From Candidatus Vallotiella adelgis (GTDB lineage: Bacteria > Pseudomonadota > Gammaproteobacteria > Burkholderiales > Burkholderiaceae), in NCBI RefSeq assembly GCF_020541305.1, contig NZ_CP047397.1, forward strand, positions 1 to 64,000: 64,000 nucleotides of DNA. Direction: 5' to 3'. The notes beneath the pieces were generated by a model. It was not told the DNA's origin. It was given only the letters and a program-made list of their open reading frames with translations, and searched no databases. A program made the translations under genes and the position numbers. How positions within the stretch are numbered: position 1 is the first letter of the stretch; each line of letters begins with the position of its first letter. This document shows, one piece after another, positions 1 to 11,873 of the stretch.

Positions 1-1563
1 TTCGTGCAAATCGAAGCAGGTGCCCCGCATACATTGTTGCCTGCAGTAGTGTTGCGTGCAGCGTTGTTATCTGCACTCGATGCGCTAGTTAGCGGTGGTG
101 TGCCATCTGGCGCAGTAACTGTATCGTCGTTATCCGGTCTGCGCGGAGTGCCGTTCCGTATTGTCTGCATAGCTGGAATCGACGCCGATGTATTTCCATC
201 GCGATCACATGAAGATGAATTCAATCTCATGGCTGCATTTTCTCAACCCGGTGACTGCCAATATCGCGATAATGAGCGTAACTTATTCCTAGATCTTATA
301 TTGGCAGCGCGAGATACCGTACTTCTTAGCTATACCGGCCGCAGCATCCAGGATAATACCGATCTTCTTCCATCGGCGTTAGTGACCGAACTACTAGATC
401 ACCTTGCGCTACTAAAAGCGGGAGAAGGAGCAGTCCTCGATAGAATTGCGCTGGCGAGGAGTGGCTTTATTACTGATCATCCTTTGCAGCCATTTGCGCT
501 ATCTTATTTTTCGATAGAAGGACCTTTGTTAACCTATGACGAAGATCGAGCGCAAGTAGCTTCAGCACTTTCTGATCCAAAAAAACGGATAGAGCTAGAT
601 ATCATACGTCCGTTTTTTATCAACATGCTGCCACCTGATATGCGCGAAACAATTCGGTTAGACGAATTTTTGCGATTTTGGCATCACCCGCAACGTACGA
701 TATTGCGTGAACAGCTCGGCATTATTTTACATCGTTCGCAGCCCCTATTTCCTGATAACACTGCCTATAAATTCGACTATGTGGCACGCGATGCACTTTC
801 CAGGCGCTTGTTGCCGTTGCTAATAGATTCATCAGCATACGCCGATCGGGCATATGAAATTGCCCGTTCGATTCCAGAATTACCGGGGGGGGCTACCGGA
901 AGAGCAATGCACGAGCGTGAGATAGTAGCACTGAGGAAGATGGCTGAATATGTCCAAAGGCGGACCGGCACTAAGCTTGAAACGGTTGACTTTTCAATTC
1001 GAATTATACCGAGCTGGCCCAAAAATCTCAAATCAGTATCAGTATTTCTAGACTTAGTACCTGCTACGCAGGGGGCGGTGTTATTACCAACAGTTTTAAC
1101 AGGCGCACTTAATACCGTGAAACATGACGAATTAGTGCTCTACCGCTATACCAAACCAACTACTTATGATTACCTCGATGCGTGGCTTCGACATTTATGC
1201 TGGTGTGCTGCAAGTCCAAAAGCATCTCGTAAGACACTATGGATTGGCGAAGAGGAGAGATTCGTACTCACAACACCACGAGATCCGCATATGCATCTAG
1301 GTGAATTGATTGCGATGTACCGTGTCGGGTTACGTGTACCGTTGCGTTTCTTTCCGAAAAGCGCTTGGTTATTTGTATCTAAAAGCGAGTCTATAGCCCA
1401 AAACGCCTGGTCTAACACACGTACAGGTGGCGAGTTCGCCGACCCGGCTATCCAACTCGTGTTGCGAGGAATGCCCAGTACACTGGATGACACGTTTTTC
1501 GCTATTTCTAAGATAGTATTCGAACCACTAATCGCACATATGCGGTTGTCAGAGGATACTTGA
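1..1563 (+). CDS. recC: Exodeoxyribonuclease V subunit gamma (RecC), 3' part only
   Basis: RecC is the Chi-recognition subunit of the RecBCD helicase-nuclease, which processes double-strand DNA ends for recombination. The reading frame is open from the first base, so the 5' part lies outside the window; about 520 codons are visible. The stretch around codons 40-65, with the core GVPFRIVCIAGIDADVFPS, matches the conserved RecC segment in which a 'PFRVVCLLGM' block is followed by a proline turn. A G8 run at 885-892 lies in the frame without breaking it. The stop TGA overlaps the recB ATG (TGATG), indicating translational coupling within a recC-recB-recD operon. The product is assigned from this motif and from the two downstream genes. 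Confidence 0.93.
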   Translation, partial: FVQIEAGAPHTLLPAVVLRAALLSALDALVSGGVPSGAVTVSSLSGLRGVPFRIVCIAGIDADVFPSRSHEDEFNLMAAFSQPGDCQYRDNERNLFLDLILAARDTVLLSYTGRSIQDNTDLLPSALVTELLDHLALLKAGEGAVLDRIALARSGFITDHPLQPFALSYFSIEGPLLTYDEDRAQVASALSDPKKRIELDIIRPFFINMLPPDMRETIRLDEFLRFWHHPQRTILREQLGIILHRSQPLFPDNTAYKFDYVARDALSRRLLPLLIDSSAYADRAYEIARSIPELPGGATGRAMHEREIVALRKMAEYVQRRTGTKLETVDFSIRIIPSWPKNLKSVSVFLDLVPATQGAVLLPTVLTGALNTVKHDELVLYRYTKPTTYDYLDAWLRHLCWCAASPKASRKTLWIGEEERFVLTTPRDPHMHLGELIAMYRVGLRVPLRFFPKSAWLFVSKSESIAQNAWSNTRTGGEFADPAIQLVLRGMPSTLDDTFFAISKIVFEPLIAHMRLSEDT

Positions 1564-4500
1564 TGACTTCTAAGGTACCCGACCTCGATGTTTTCGCGTG
1601 CGAGCTTGATGGCATAACTCAGATAGAAGCCTCTGCCGGTACAGGAAAAACTTGGAATATCTGTGCGCTTTATATCCGACTGTTGATCGAAAAAAACCTA
1701 AAAGCGGACCAAATATTGGTTGTAACTTTTACAAAATCGGCAACTATAGAGTTGCAAGACAGAATCCGGGCTCTTTTGATGCAGATTGAGGAGGGGGTCG
1801 AGCTAGATAACCCATTTATAACCAGGCTTATTGGGAGAATCGTCGATGGTGAAGCGCCGGAAATAACTATGCAGTGCACTCTGAAAAAGATTCGGCGTGC
1901 ATTGCATAGTTTCGATCAAGCCGCGATTTATACTATTCATTCGTTTTGCCAGCGTGCGCTACAAGTAGCTCCGTTTTCAGCTGCGATGCCGTTTTTGTTC
2001 AAGACCAAAGCTGACGATACCGCTCTGCTATTCGATATCGCTGCGCAATTCTGGCGTAATCGTGTCGAATCAGAAGCGGCGCGAGTACCGAGTTTTGCAC
2101 ATTGGCTTGTTTCAAAGGGAGTAGGGCCTGCAGTACTACAGGCCCTACTCGCGCAACGATTGAAAAAGCCGTTAGCTGATCTTGTATGGACTAATCCGAC
2201 GTGTAATGCATCAATTGACACAACGATTGATCATTTTGTCCACGCTAGCAACCTATGGCGTGAAGAACTAGAGCAGATCACGCAGTGGCTTGCCAATTGC
2301 GCTACTCATCTGAACCAGCGTACACATAAGCCAGCTCAGATACAAGCCGCTTTATTGGCATGGGAGCACTTTTTTGCGCGCGGAGATCGCTATGCAGCGA
2401 TTCCCAAGGACGCTCTGAAGTTGACCTTGTCTTCACTAACTACTTCCGCCCAGGCAAGATGCAAGCTAATGGCGCACCCATTTTTCGACTCGGCGGATAG
2501 ATTAATTTCTGCGATCCGTGAAGAGCAGGCAATACATCTAAGTCATTGGTTTTCTCTGGTGCGAGAGTGGTTACAAATTGGACCCCTAAGTGTCGTTGAA
2601 CGTCATCGTACTGCGCAAGCCATATCATTTGATGGCTTATTATCTAATTTACATAATGCGCTGCATACGCATTGTTGGCTCTCCGATGCATTGCGTGAAC
2701 GATATCCAGCAGCGCTAATCGACGAGTTCCAAGATACGGATCCGCTACAGTTTTCTATATTTAGAAAAATTTTTGCAACCAAGGGTGCTTTGTTTTTCGT
2801 TGGTGATCCGAAGCAAGCAATCTATAGTTTTCGTGCTGCTGATTTACATACTTACCTAAATGCTCGTACTTATGCTAGCGCTCGCTATATGTTATCTATT
2901 AATCAACGGTCTAGCCCAGCAATGATTGCTGCATGCAACCGTTTGTTTTCTGCTAACCCACGTGCTTTTATGCTCGACGGACTTGATTATTACCCGGTTC
3001 GGGCGGGAATTAGGGCGCGACCGATATTTTACGACCGGCACGATATGATCGGTGCAACTAGTGGTAGTAAGGCGGCCTTGAGAGTGTGGTTGCTTCCGGA
3101 TCATATTCCTCTGAATAAGCGGGATGCCGAGCATGTTGCCGCCGAGTCGTGCGCAACGGAGATCGCACGGCTAATGTATGACTCTCGTGTGGGCAATGTA
3201 ATGATCGGGACTGATCTGCTTACCCCAGCAAATATTGCTATTCTTGTGCAGACCCATCGTCAGGGTATGTTAATGAAGCGAGTATTGCATAAATTCGGCA
3301 TCGGAAGTATAGAACTTTCTAAAACCTCGGTATTTTCGTCGATTGACGCAGAACAATGCGAACGTGTCTTGCTGGCAATCGACACACCAAGTGATTTTCT
3401 GCGCTTGCGGATGGCATTGTCTACGGACTGGATCGGCTTAGACGCGTCGGCATTATGGGATCTTAAGAAAGGGAAACCAGATGCGATAGAGAAACAGCAT
3501 AACCAGTTAGTGGTAGCTGGCCTGGATTTAGCATCATGGGTAGAGCGGTTCACGGGCTATAAGCTACTTTGGCAGGATCGCGGATTTTCGGCAATGTGGC
3601 GTATCATGATGCGGGAGCTTCGTATCATGATACGCCTTGCGAGCGCAATCGACGGTGAGCGTAGGCTGACCGACGTGAATCACCTAGCCGAACTATTACA
3701 AGCTCGCGATACCGAACATCCTGGTATTGCTTCAACTCTTTTTTGGCTAACCATCCAACGCACGGATCCTAGTCCGAGAGACGAGACGCAATTGCGTCTC
3801 GAATCAGATCAAGATTTAGTACAGATTGTAACAGTTTATAAATCTAAGGGGCTTGAGTATCCCGTTGTATTCTGTCCATTCCTGACTAATGGCGCATTAC
3901 GCGCAGGATCAGGATCTACACCCAATCCATTACAAATGGCGCGCGAGTACTATAGTGATGATGGACGTGCTGTGCTCCACTTCGGCTGTGACGGAAATGA
4001 AGCTCAGCGCATTGATCGAGGTATGATGCGTGAACAAGCGGCCGAACGTGTACGACTGATCTATGTCGCACTTACGCGTGCAGTATATCGGTGCTATCTT
4101 GTTGCAGGGGTCTATAAGAGCGGAGGTTATTCATCGACAAAGGAATCTAGAAAAAGTGTTCTAAACTGGCTAGTTGCTGGCAGATCGACTGATTTAGATA
4201 CATGGCTACATGAACCTCCAGAAACTGCTGCGTTATTAGCATTTTGGTATTCGTTGTCAGACAACAAAGATGGCAGCATAGTTGTTATGCCGATCCCTAC
4301 CGTGGAGAAACGTGATTTATTATCCCATCCCGATGTATCGCATGTAGACGTTCGAACACGCGCACCAACTCGCCGTCTCTTCGATGGCTGGCGAACCGCT
4401 AGTTTCAGCTCACTCGTCTTTGACCGACGGCGTCTCTTGCCACCTATTGACGATATATTGCACGAGAAACCAGCTCATGAGGACTACGATTTATTTCAGA

Positions 4501-5288
4501 CAGATGAGCAGCTTATTATATCTAATCTACCACCGATCCAAAACAGTGCGTTGTTCGGGTTTACCGATGATGACATTCTCCATTTTCCTCGAGGTCTAGC
4601 CGCCGGCAACTGCCTACATCGACTCATGGAGCTTGCCGATCTTTGCAATCCAGCGAGCTGGCCAACTGCTATCGTTCGCGCACTTAGCGAGCAGCCGGTA
4701 AATTCTCTTGAGTTGGACGCGAAGCGGCTTAGTGCTATGATGATTCGTCTGTTGCGGGATCTTACACATACTCCGATTGAAGCGGACTTTATGCTCGGCG
4801 ATCTAGATCCATTACGTCGATTAACCGAGCTCGAATTCGTCTTTCCAGTCTCATCGCTTGACATGAGTCAGTTTTCGACGATGCTTGAGGAGCACGGAAT
4901 TACCGGTGTGACTCTCGACGATGGTATATTGCACGGCTATATGAGGGGATTTATCGATTCCGTAGTTGAGTTCCATAGTCGATTTTGGATTATTGACTGG
5001 AAATCAAACTATCTCGGTAACTCACATCATGCGTATCGCGCTCACGCAATCTCGACTGTGATGGATACTCATGCATATCGGCTGCAGGCACTGATTTATA
5101 CGATTGCCCTGCATCGACATTTAAAAGCTCGATTGCCAGGTTACGACTATGACACCCATTTTGGTGCAAGCTTGTATCTATTCTTACGGGGCGTGCGTCC
5201 AGATTGGCCTGGTGCCGGAATTGAACGATTTAAACCGACGCGCCTTGCTATAGAGGCGTTTGACGCATTATTCTCGGCGAGGAAGTGA
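1563..5288 (+). CDS. recB: Exodeoxyribonuclease V subunit beta (RecB), helicase-nuclease
   Basis: RecB is the 3'-5' helicase and nuclease subunit of RecBCD. All expected motifs are present: Walker A (ASAGTGKTWN, near residue 25), the DEFQDTDPLQF motif II, GDPKQAIYSFRAAD motif III, TVYKSKGLEYPVVF motif V and the RLIYVALTRA motif VI. The C-terminal nuclease signature GFIDSVVEF...WIIDWKSNYLG keeps the catalytic Asp/Asp/Lys pattern. I start at the ATG at 1563, which overlaps the recC stop by one base; a TTG at 1560 is an alternative. Length (1241 aa) is normal for the family. Three perfect inverted repeats lie inside the gene (2119-2150, 3598-3636, 3782-3801) without disrupting the frame. It appears functional. 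Confidence 0.97.
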   Translation: MTSKVPDLDVFACELDGITQIEASAGTGKTWNICALYIRLLIEKNLKADQILVVTFTKSATIELQDRIRALLMQIEEGVELDNPFITRLIGRIVDGEAPEITMQCTLKKIRRALHSFDQAAIYTIHSFCQRALQVAPFSAAMPFLFKTKADDTALLFDIAAQFWRNRVESEAARVPSFAHWLVSKGVGPAVLQALLAQRLKKPLADLVWTNPTCNASIDTTIDHFVHASNLWREELEQITQWLANCATHLNQRTHKPAQIQAALLAWEHFFARGDRYAAIPKDALKLTLSSLTTSAQARCKLMAHPFFDSADRLISAIREEQAIHLSHWFSLVREWLQIGPLSVVERHRTAQAISFDGLLSNLHNALHTHCWLSDALRERYPAALIDEFQDTDPLQFSIFRKIFATKGALFFVGDPKQAIYSFRAADLHTYLNARTYASARYMLSINQRSSPAMIAACNRLFSANPRAFMLDGLDYYPVRAGIRARPIFYDRHDMIGATSGSKAALRVWLLPDHIPLNKRDAEHVAAESCATEIARLMYDSRVGNVMIGTDLLTPANIAILVQTHRQGMLMKRVLHKFGIGSIELSKTSVFSSIDAEQCERVLLAIDTPSDFLRLRMALSTDWIGLDASALWDLKKGKPDAIEKQHNQLVVAGLDLASWVERFTGYKLLWQDRGFSAMWRIMMRELRIMIRLASAIDGERRLTDVNHLAELLQARDTEHPGIASTLFWLTIQRTDPSPRDETQLRLESDQDLVQIVTVYKSKGLEYPVVFCPFLTNGALRAGSGSTPNPLQMAREYYSDDGRAVLHFGCDGNEAQRIDRGMMREQAAERVRLIYVALTRAVYRCYLVAGVYKSGGYSSTKESRKSVLNWLVAGRSTDLDTWLHEPPETAALLAFWYSLSDNKDGSIVVMPIPTVEKRDLLSHPDVSHVDVRTRAPTRRLFDGWRTASFSSLVFDRRRLLPPIDDILHEKPAHEDYDLFQTDEQLIISNLPPIQNSALFGFTDDDILHFPRGLAAGNCLHRLMELADLCNPASWPTAIVRALSEQPVNSLELDAKRLSAMMIRLLRDLTHTPIEADFMLGDLDPLRRLTELEFVFPVSSLDMSQFSTMLEEHGITGVTLDDGILHGYMRGFIDSVVEFHSRFWIIDWKSNYLGNSHHAYRAHAISTVMDTHAYRLQALIYTIALHRHLKARLPGYDYDTHFGASLYLFLRGVRPDWPGAGIERFKPTRLAIEAFDALFSARK

Positions 5289-5351
5289 TTGTGTTTAGTT
5301 TCCAGTAGGCGCGCAGGGGAGATCATGCTTGGCTTTAGTTAGGGGCTATTA

Positions 5352-7370
5352 ATGACTGACATTTTTCTGTCCAAAGGATTTTCTCGTCGCATTAAAATGC
5401 TTGCTGAAAGCTTAGGATCTGCTGACGATGATGCTCAAATTGCTTCAGCTGCCGCCGAAATGGTTAGTTTGGCAACTGCGAACGGACATGTCTACGTCAA
5501 ACTGATGGCGCTTGCGCAGCATCTCGGGCACTCGGCAGATAGAGTTCGCGCATCACTGCTCGCAAGCGGAGTTGTCATGTGCATCAATGATAATGAGCTA
5601 GCACCTAGTTTACCATTAGTGATTGATAGCAATAACCGACTATATCTTGCGCGCTATTACGAATTCGAACGCGGACTCGCTAATGCATTGGCTGCACTCG
5701 CGCAAACGCAGTTCGACCATGTCGAATCCGATGATTCGAAGAGGTGGTATAACATACTATCTCGTTATTTCGGCGAGGCTGGCTGTCACAATCTTGACTG
5801 GCAGCGCGTCGCGGCGGCTGTTGCTTTGTCTGGGCAGCTAACGATTGTTAGCGGTGGGCCGGGTACAGGTAAAACCACTACAGTCATAGGTATATTATCC
5901 TGTTTGATTGAAACCAATCAAGATTTACGTATTGCGCTAGCAGCGCCAACTGGAAAGGCAGCACAGCATATGCTAGAGGCATTATCTTCCCGCAAAAGCC
6001 AGTTAGCTTGCAATATAGCGGCCAAGATGCCAACCGAATCGTATACGTTGCACCGGTTGCTTGGAAGCGCGCCGGATAGAGGATTTCGTTACCATCATCG
6101 CAATCCTTTGCCGTACGATGTCATCGTAGTCGACGAAGCTTCGATGATCGATATTGCGCTAGCCAGTTGGTTGGTGGATGCGATTTCGCCGAGCGCTCGG
6201 TTGATTCTGCTAGGAGACAAAGATCAGTTGGCCGCAGTCGAAGCAGGATCGGTATTCGCCGAACTGAGTGCATATCCATGCTATATTGGACATCGCGGAA
6301 AAAGCATCGCTCAGGCGCTTGGCTGTACAGCTCACGCATTACGCAATGCTTTTTCCGCGCACGCAAATGGGGTGGAGTATCGCACAACATGCGATACTCA
6401 TAATATATCGCCTGATAGAAAAAAAATATCGTGTGTATTCGACGACGGAAATTCGGAAATTAGTACCGTCGAATTAGTACAAAATAACAAAGCGTATGTG
6501 GCTAATAGTGTACAGACTACCACGCTAGCTAATTGTGTTGTGTGGTTAAAAACTAACTATCGGTTTAGTCTAGACTCTCCAATTGGAGCACTTTCTAGTG
6601 CAATTCGCGATGGTTTGTCTACAGATGCGCTTAGCATCCTCGATATAAAAAATGATCGCGCACCAACATATTTTATCGAGGACAGTGGGCGTGTACTCGG
6701 ACACGCGGCACGCGAATATATTGCTAGTGGTTTCTCATGCTATACAAATCTTCTAGCCGAGGTACTACGAAACCGAGAGCTGCCGGTCGATTTGTTATTC
6801 GATGCGCTCAATAAATTTCGTGTGCTTTGTGCGGTTCGCGCCGGTCCATACGGCACCAATTTTTTTAACGATTGGATTAGCGCTAAACTACGTCGGGTTA
6901 TTCGATTTCCGATTAATGCTACTACTCAGTGGTTTTCTGGGCGCTCAATTATCGTTACGCGCAATAACTATGAACTCGGCTTATTCAATGGCGATATCGG
7001 CATCGCTATACCAGCTCTCGACGGCGTGCTTCGGGTAGTTTTTAAACGAGGCGATGGACAGCTCCAGAGCGTTTTTCCCGCAATGTTGCCGCCGCATGAT
7101 ACGGCATTCGCACTTACTGTCCACAAATCACAGGGTTCAGAATTCGAGCGAGCTGTACTGGTTTTGCCAGCTACGTTCAGCCGTGCTTTATCTCGAGAAT
7201 TAATTTATACAGCCGTAACTCGTGCGAGGTCTCAAATCACTATTATCGGCACGCGTGCAGTGCTTGAACAGGCTATTAGAACACCAACCGATCGAGATAC
7301 TGGGCTGTCGTTGCGATTGCGGTATGCAGTAGAACGTGCACAACAGAGCGAAACTGCTCCACCACTGTAG
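5352..7370 (+). CDS. recD: Exodeoxyribonuclease V subunit alpha (RecD), 5'-3' helicase
   Basis: RecD is the fast 5'-3' helicase subunit of RecBCD. Visible motifs are Walker A SGGPGTGKTTTV (about residue 170), the DEASMID Walker B, GDKDQLAAVEAGSVFAEL, and the C-terminal UvrD-like motifs TVHKSQGSEFE and IYTAVTRARSQITIIG. At 672 aa it is full length. It starts 63 bases after recB and is preceded by a purine-rich AGGGG near 5340, consistent with the same operon. A 14-bp inverted repeat (6294-6307 with 6346-6359) lies in the segment between the helicase motifs. With recC and recB apparently intact, this genome keeps a complete RecBCD despite heavy reduction. Confidence 0.97.
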   Translation: MTDIFLSKGFSRRIKMLAESLGSADDDAQIASAAAEMVSLATANGHVYVKLMALAQHLGHSADRVRASLLASGVVMCINDNELAPSLPLVIDSNNRLYLARYYEFERGLANALAALAQTQFDHVESDDSKRWYNILSRYFGEAGCHNLDWQRVAAAVALSGQLTIVSGGPGTGKTTTVIGILSCLIETNQDLRIALAAPTGKAAQHMLEALSSRKSQLACNIAAKMPTESYTLHRLLGSAPDRGFRYHHRNPLPYDVIVVDEASMIDIALASWLVDAISPSARLILLGDKDQLAAVEAGSVFAELSAYPCYIGHRGKSIAQALGCTAHALRNAFSAHANGVEYRTTCDTHNISPDRKKISCVFDDGNSEISTVELVQNNKAYVANSVQTTTLANCVVWLKTNYRFSLDSPIGALSSAIRDGLSTDALSILDIKNDRAPTYFIEDSGRVLGHAAREYIASGFSCYTNLLAEVLRNRELPVDLLFDALNKFRVLCAVRAGPYGTNFFNDWISAKLRRVIRFPINATTQWFSGRSIIVTRNNYELGLFNGDIGIAIPALDGVLRVVFKRGDGQLQSVFPAMLPPHDTAFALTVHKSQGSEFERAVLVLPATFSRALSRELIYTAVTRARSQITIIGTRAVLEQAIRTPTDRDTGLSLRLRYAVERAQQSETAPPL

Positions 7371-7990
7371 AAGTGGTGAGTGATATAAGGCCAGTTTTTT
7401 CACTGGAATTATCACGTTTTTGTTTTTATCCTACAGCCTGTATATTTATACGTCAGTTTCATTTAACAGCGGAAATGACTTTGAACGATATACGTCGCAT
7501 GGCATCTCGCTTACAACTATTATACGCAATACGAAAAATCAATATTTTTTGTGCAGTTTGTTGCCACATTGTATAGAACTGCCTACTAAATTCTGCACCC
7601 GATGCGGGTATAGTGGTAATTTCCGATATTTAAATAGATCCCCCAACTATGATATTGCTACATGCAGCATGTGATTTAATTTAGTGAATGCCACAATGTT
7701 TCTAAGTAAATAGGAAAAATAGCACATCCGAATTCAATATAACGATGAGCGTACAATGAGTAATATTTTTAGCAAGCTTTATACTAAGCAGTAATAATTT
7801 TTATGTGTTCTAAAACACGATATATTGCTTGTGGCACGGGAAAATTCCCGCCACCTGGGATAGTGGTGTAGTGCAACTGGAGAATAAAACCCTACCTGTT
7901 AATGTAGATTTTGTTTTTTATTCGCCTGCAATTCATACGCTTTAAAGACCTCAGCTTTATAGGCGATTATTTTTTAGCTAAATATTATTT
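7371..7990. other. Gap between recD and thiC, no gene recognised
   Basis: This 620-base AT-rich stretch lies between recD (+) and the end of thiC (-). I see no coding signal. It holds an imperfect GC-rich hairpin at 7831-7854 (GTGGC...GCCAC with a GGGAA/TTCCC stem), which could serve thiC transcription termination but has no U-tract on either strand. Confidence 0.5.
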
Positions 7991-10078
<2,088 letters not shown>

Positions 10079-10089
10079 ATATATTTTTT

Positions 10090-10098
10090 ATTATATCA
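10090..10098 (-). promoter_or_regulatory. Extended -10 promoter of thiC
   Basis: On the minus strand TGATATAAT is a perfect extended -10 element (TGn-TATAAT). Transcription would start about 7 bases downstream, near 10083, just before the riboswitch-like element at 10078. No good -35 is visible 17 bases upstream, as is usual for extended -10 promoters. Confidence 0.55.
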
Positions 10099-10285
10099 AT
10101 ATACACTAATATAGTGTGGATTAAAAACCTTCTATGCTGCATTGATGATACGGCTCCAAGGGGAGCGCGATTGTATCAGGTATATTTTTTTAGTCTGTAG
10201 GAAAAATATACTGTAAATAAAAATAATTTTTCGGAGTTTTTTGCTATTATAAAAATGCAATTAACAGTCGTTTATTTTTTCATAT

Positions 10286-11259
10286 ATGATTGATATTTTT
10301 TCAGCTAAACAAGAAAAAGACTGGAACTGTATGCCAATACAATCATTTGAAGCATGGTTGGCAATGCAACCAGGACGGAATCCCGGTCGGCCCCTAAGGG
10401 CTTCTACTGCTAAAGTATACTTAGCTCAATGGCGGAGCTTTATCCGGTACATTGAAGCACATCAAATTTTTTTGAATACGGTCACACCTAATACGATTAA
10501 TGCTTTTTTATCTAGCTTAGATTATGAAAACCGCGATCAACGCGCACGTTATCGAAAACTAATTGAGCGCGTGTTTATTGCTATTAGGGCGTGTACACAA
10601 CAGCAACAAGTAAATATCAATCCAGCTGTTGCTGCTTTATGTGACCGCCATGCTACCTGGAACAAGATTCACGGTAACCGGGATACTATTTTTTTTTACC
10701 ACAGGACAGACATCGAATTATTGATAAGTTATTAGCACCAGTGAATACGCATCGTATTCACTGGCATAAATTACGAGATCGTGCATTAGTTGCGGTATTT
10801 TTAGGTGCGGGTTTAAAAGTTTCGCAAGCACTTAATTTGACTGTTAATTGCATTAATATTGGCCCAAACCGGCTTATGCACATTACTACACCAGGATCGC
10901 GTTTCTCGCATCAACCTCGGCCAGAGCCGTTTGCACAAACATTACTAGCACGCTGGTTAGCTGAGCGACACATTAGCGGCATAAAAAGTTTATGGGTTTT
11001 TCCAGGTTCAAAAAATGGGCGCCGGATGCACTCGGTTACTGCATTACGCGCCACCCAAGAAATTATTCTTACATCCGGTGTAGTTGATAAGCGAAAAGCG
11101 CGTACTAGTCCCCAAACATTACGTAATAGCTACATTGCAGCGTTATTTGAGTCCGGCCAAACAACACTAGCGGTCAGCGAAGTACTTGGAATAGAGCTGA
11201 TTACCGCCGAACGCATAAAAAAAGCGTGGGAAAGGTGGATTCAAGAAAAATCAGCTTGA
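10286..11259 (+). pseudogene. Tyrosine recombinase-like (XerC/XerD fold) gene split by a frameshift at T9
   Basis: Two frames make one protein of about 323 residues. The first (10286-10735) is a SAM-like N-terminal core-binding domain of phage-integrase type. The second (from about 10696 to 11259) continues the catalytic domain. The break lies at a run of nine Ts (10689-10697): restoring one T joins IF to LPQDRHRIIDKLLAPV and on to LRDRALVAVFLGAGLKVSQAL. The expected catalytic Arg (GLRVSE) reads K, the HxxR motif reads QTLRNS, the LGH motif reads LGI, and no nucleophilic Tyr is obvious. It may therefore be a non-catalytic relative even before the frameshift. Transcriptional slippage on T9 could still yield some full-length product. 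The gene is divergent from thiC. Function is unknown. Confidence 0.75.
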
Positions 11260-11660
11260 AACTACAGAAATTGCTGTATTTTATTTTTTTATATTTCCGT
11301 AAGAAAAATATGGTTTACCATACTCCACATAATATAAAACCATCAAAAAATAAAAAATATTATCTATTGATATATGCAGATAAAAACATTAAATATATAA
11401 TAGAAAGTAAAAACACTAATAAAAAATTTTTGTGATGTCTGTTTTGTGAATATACGTATAAACAGCTATCAGAAACCGGATTTATAAGCGCTATTTACTG
11501 CAATATGACGTTTCTTATAAAGAATATTTTGATTAATATCAAAATATTCAAGCCTACTTTTCGGAAATATTTTTTCCCGAAACGGGTTCCATGGTATTGA
11601 GATCGCAATACCATGGATGTATTAACTTAAATAAGTTGTCTACTTATGCATACATATTTA
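11260..11660. other. Gap between recombinase-like gene and rpsU with stacked palindromes
   Basis: No gene is seen. Two long perfect inverted repeats lie here between convergent genes: 11522-11533/11538-11549 (12 bp, loop TAAT) and 11588-11599/11606-11617 (12 bp, loop of 6). A TTCGG...CCGAA imperfect repeat lies between them. They probably act as terminators for rpsU and/or the recombinase-like gene. Confidence 0.55.
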
Positions 11661-11873
11661 TTAATATAACTTCCGAGGAGGTAAAGAGCGGCGAATCAGC
11701 TTGCGCAATCTTGCAACAGCAGCCGCTTTTTTTCGCTTACGCTCCGCGGTGGGTTTTTCGTATGCTGTTCTAGCGCGTAACTCCTTTATCAAACCAGTGC
11801 TTTCTATAGAACGGCGGAAACGACGAAGTGCAACCTCGACGGGCTCGTTTGGCTTTGGGATAACAGTAGTCAA
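11661..11873 (-). CDS. rpsU: 30S ribosomal protein S21
   Basis: This small basic protein of the 30S subunit, 70 aa, has the characteristic [24 protein letters not shown] core and a lysine/arginine-rich C-terminus ([15 protein letters not shown]). The frame is open further upstream to 11942, but the family begins with TTV(I/V)PKPNEP. That places the start at a TTG codon (11873-11871), which has a good AAGGA Shine-Dalgarno five bases upstream; the ATG just before it runs straight into a stop. I therefore assign a TTG start. It stands alone, with no dnaG or rpoD next to it as in many bacteria, consistent with the second rpsU type found in Burkholderia. Confidence 0.95.
   Translation of the reverse strand: MTTVIPKPNEPVEVALRRFRRSIESTGLIKELRARTAYEKPTAERKRKKAAAVARLRKLIRRSLPPRKLY

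Noticed and set aside
7831-7854. Hairpin downstream of thiC as its terminator
   Set aside because: The stem has a two-base bulge and no U-tract follows on either strand; left as a note only.
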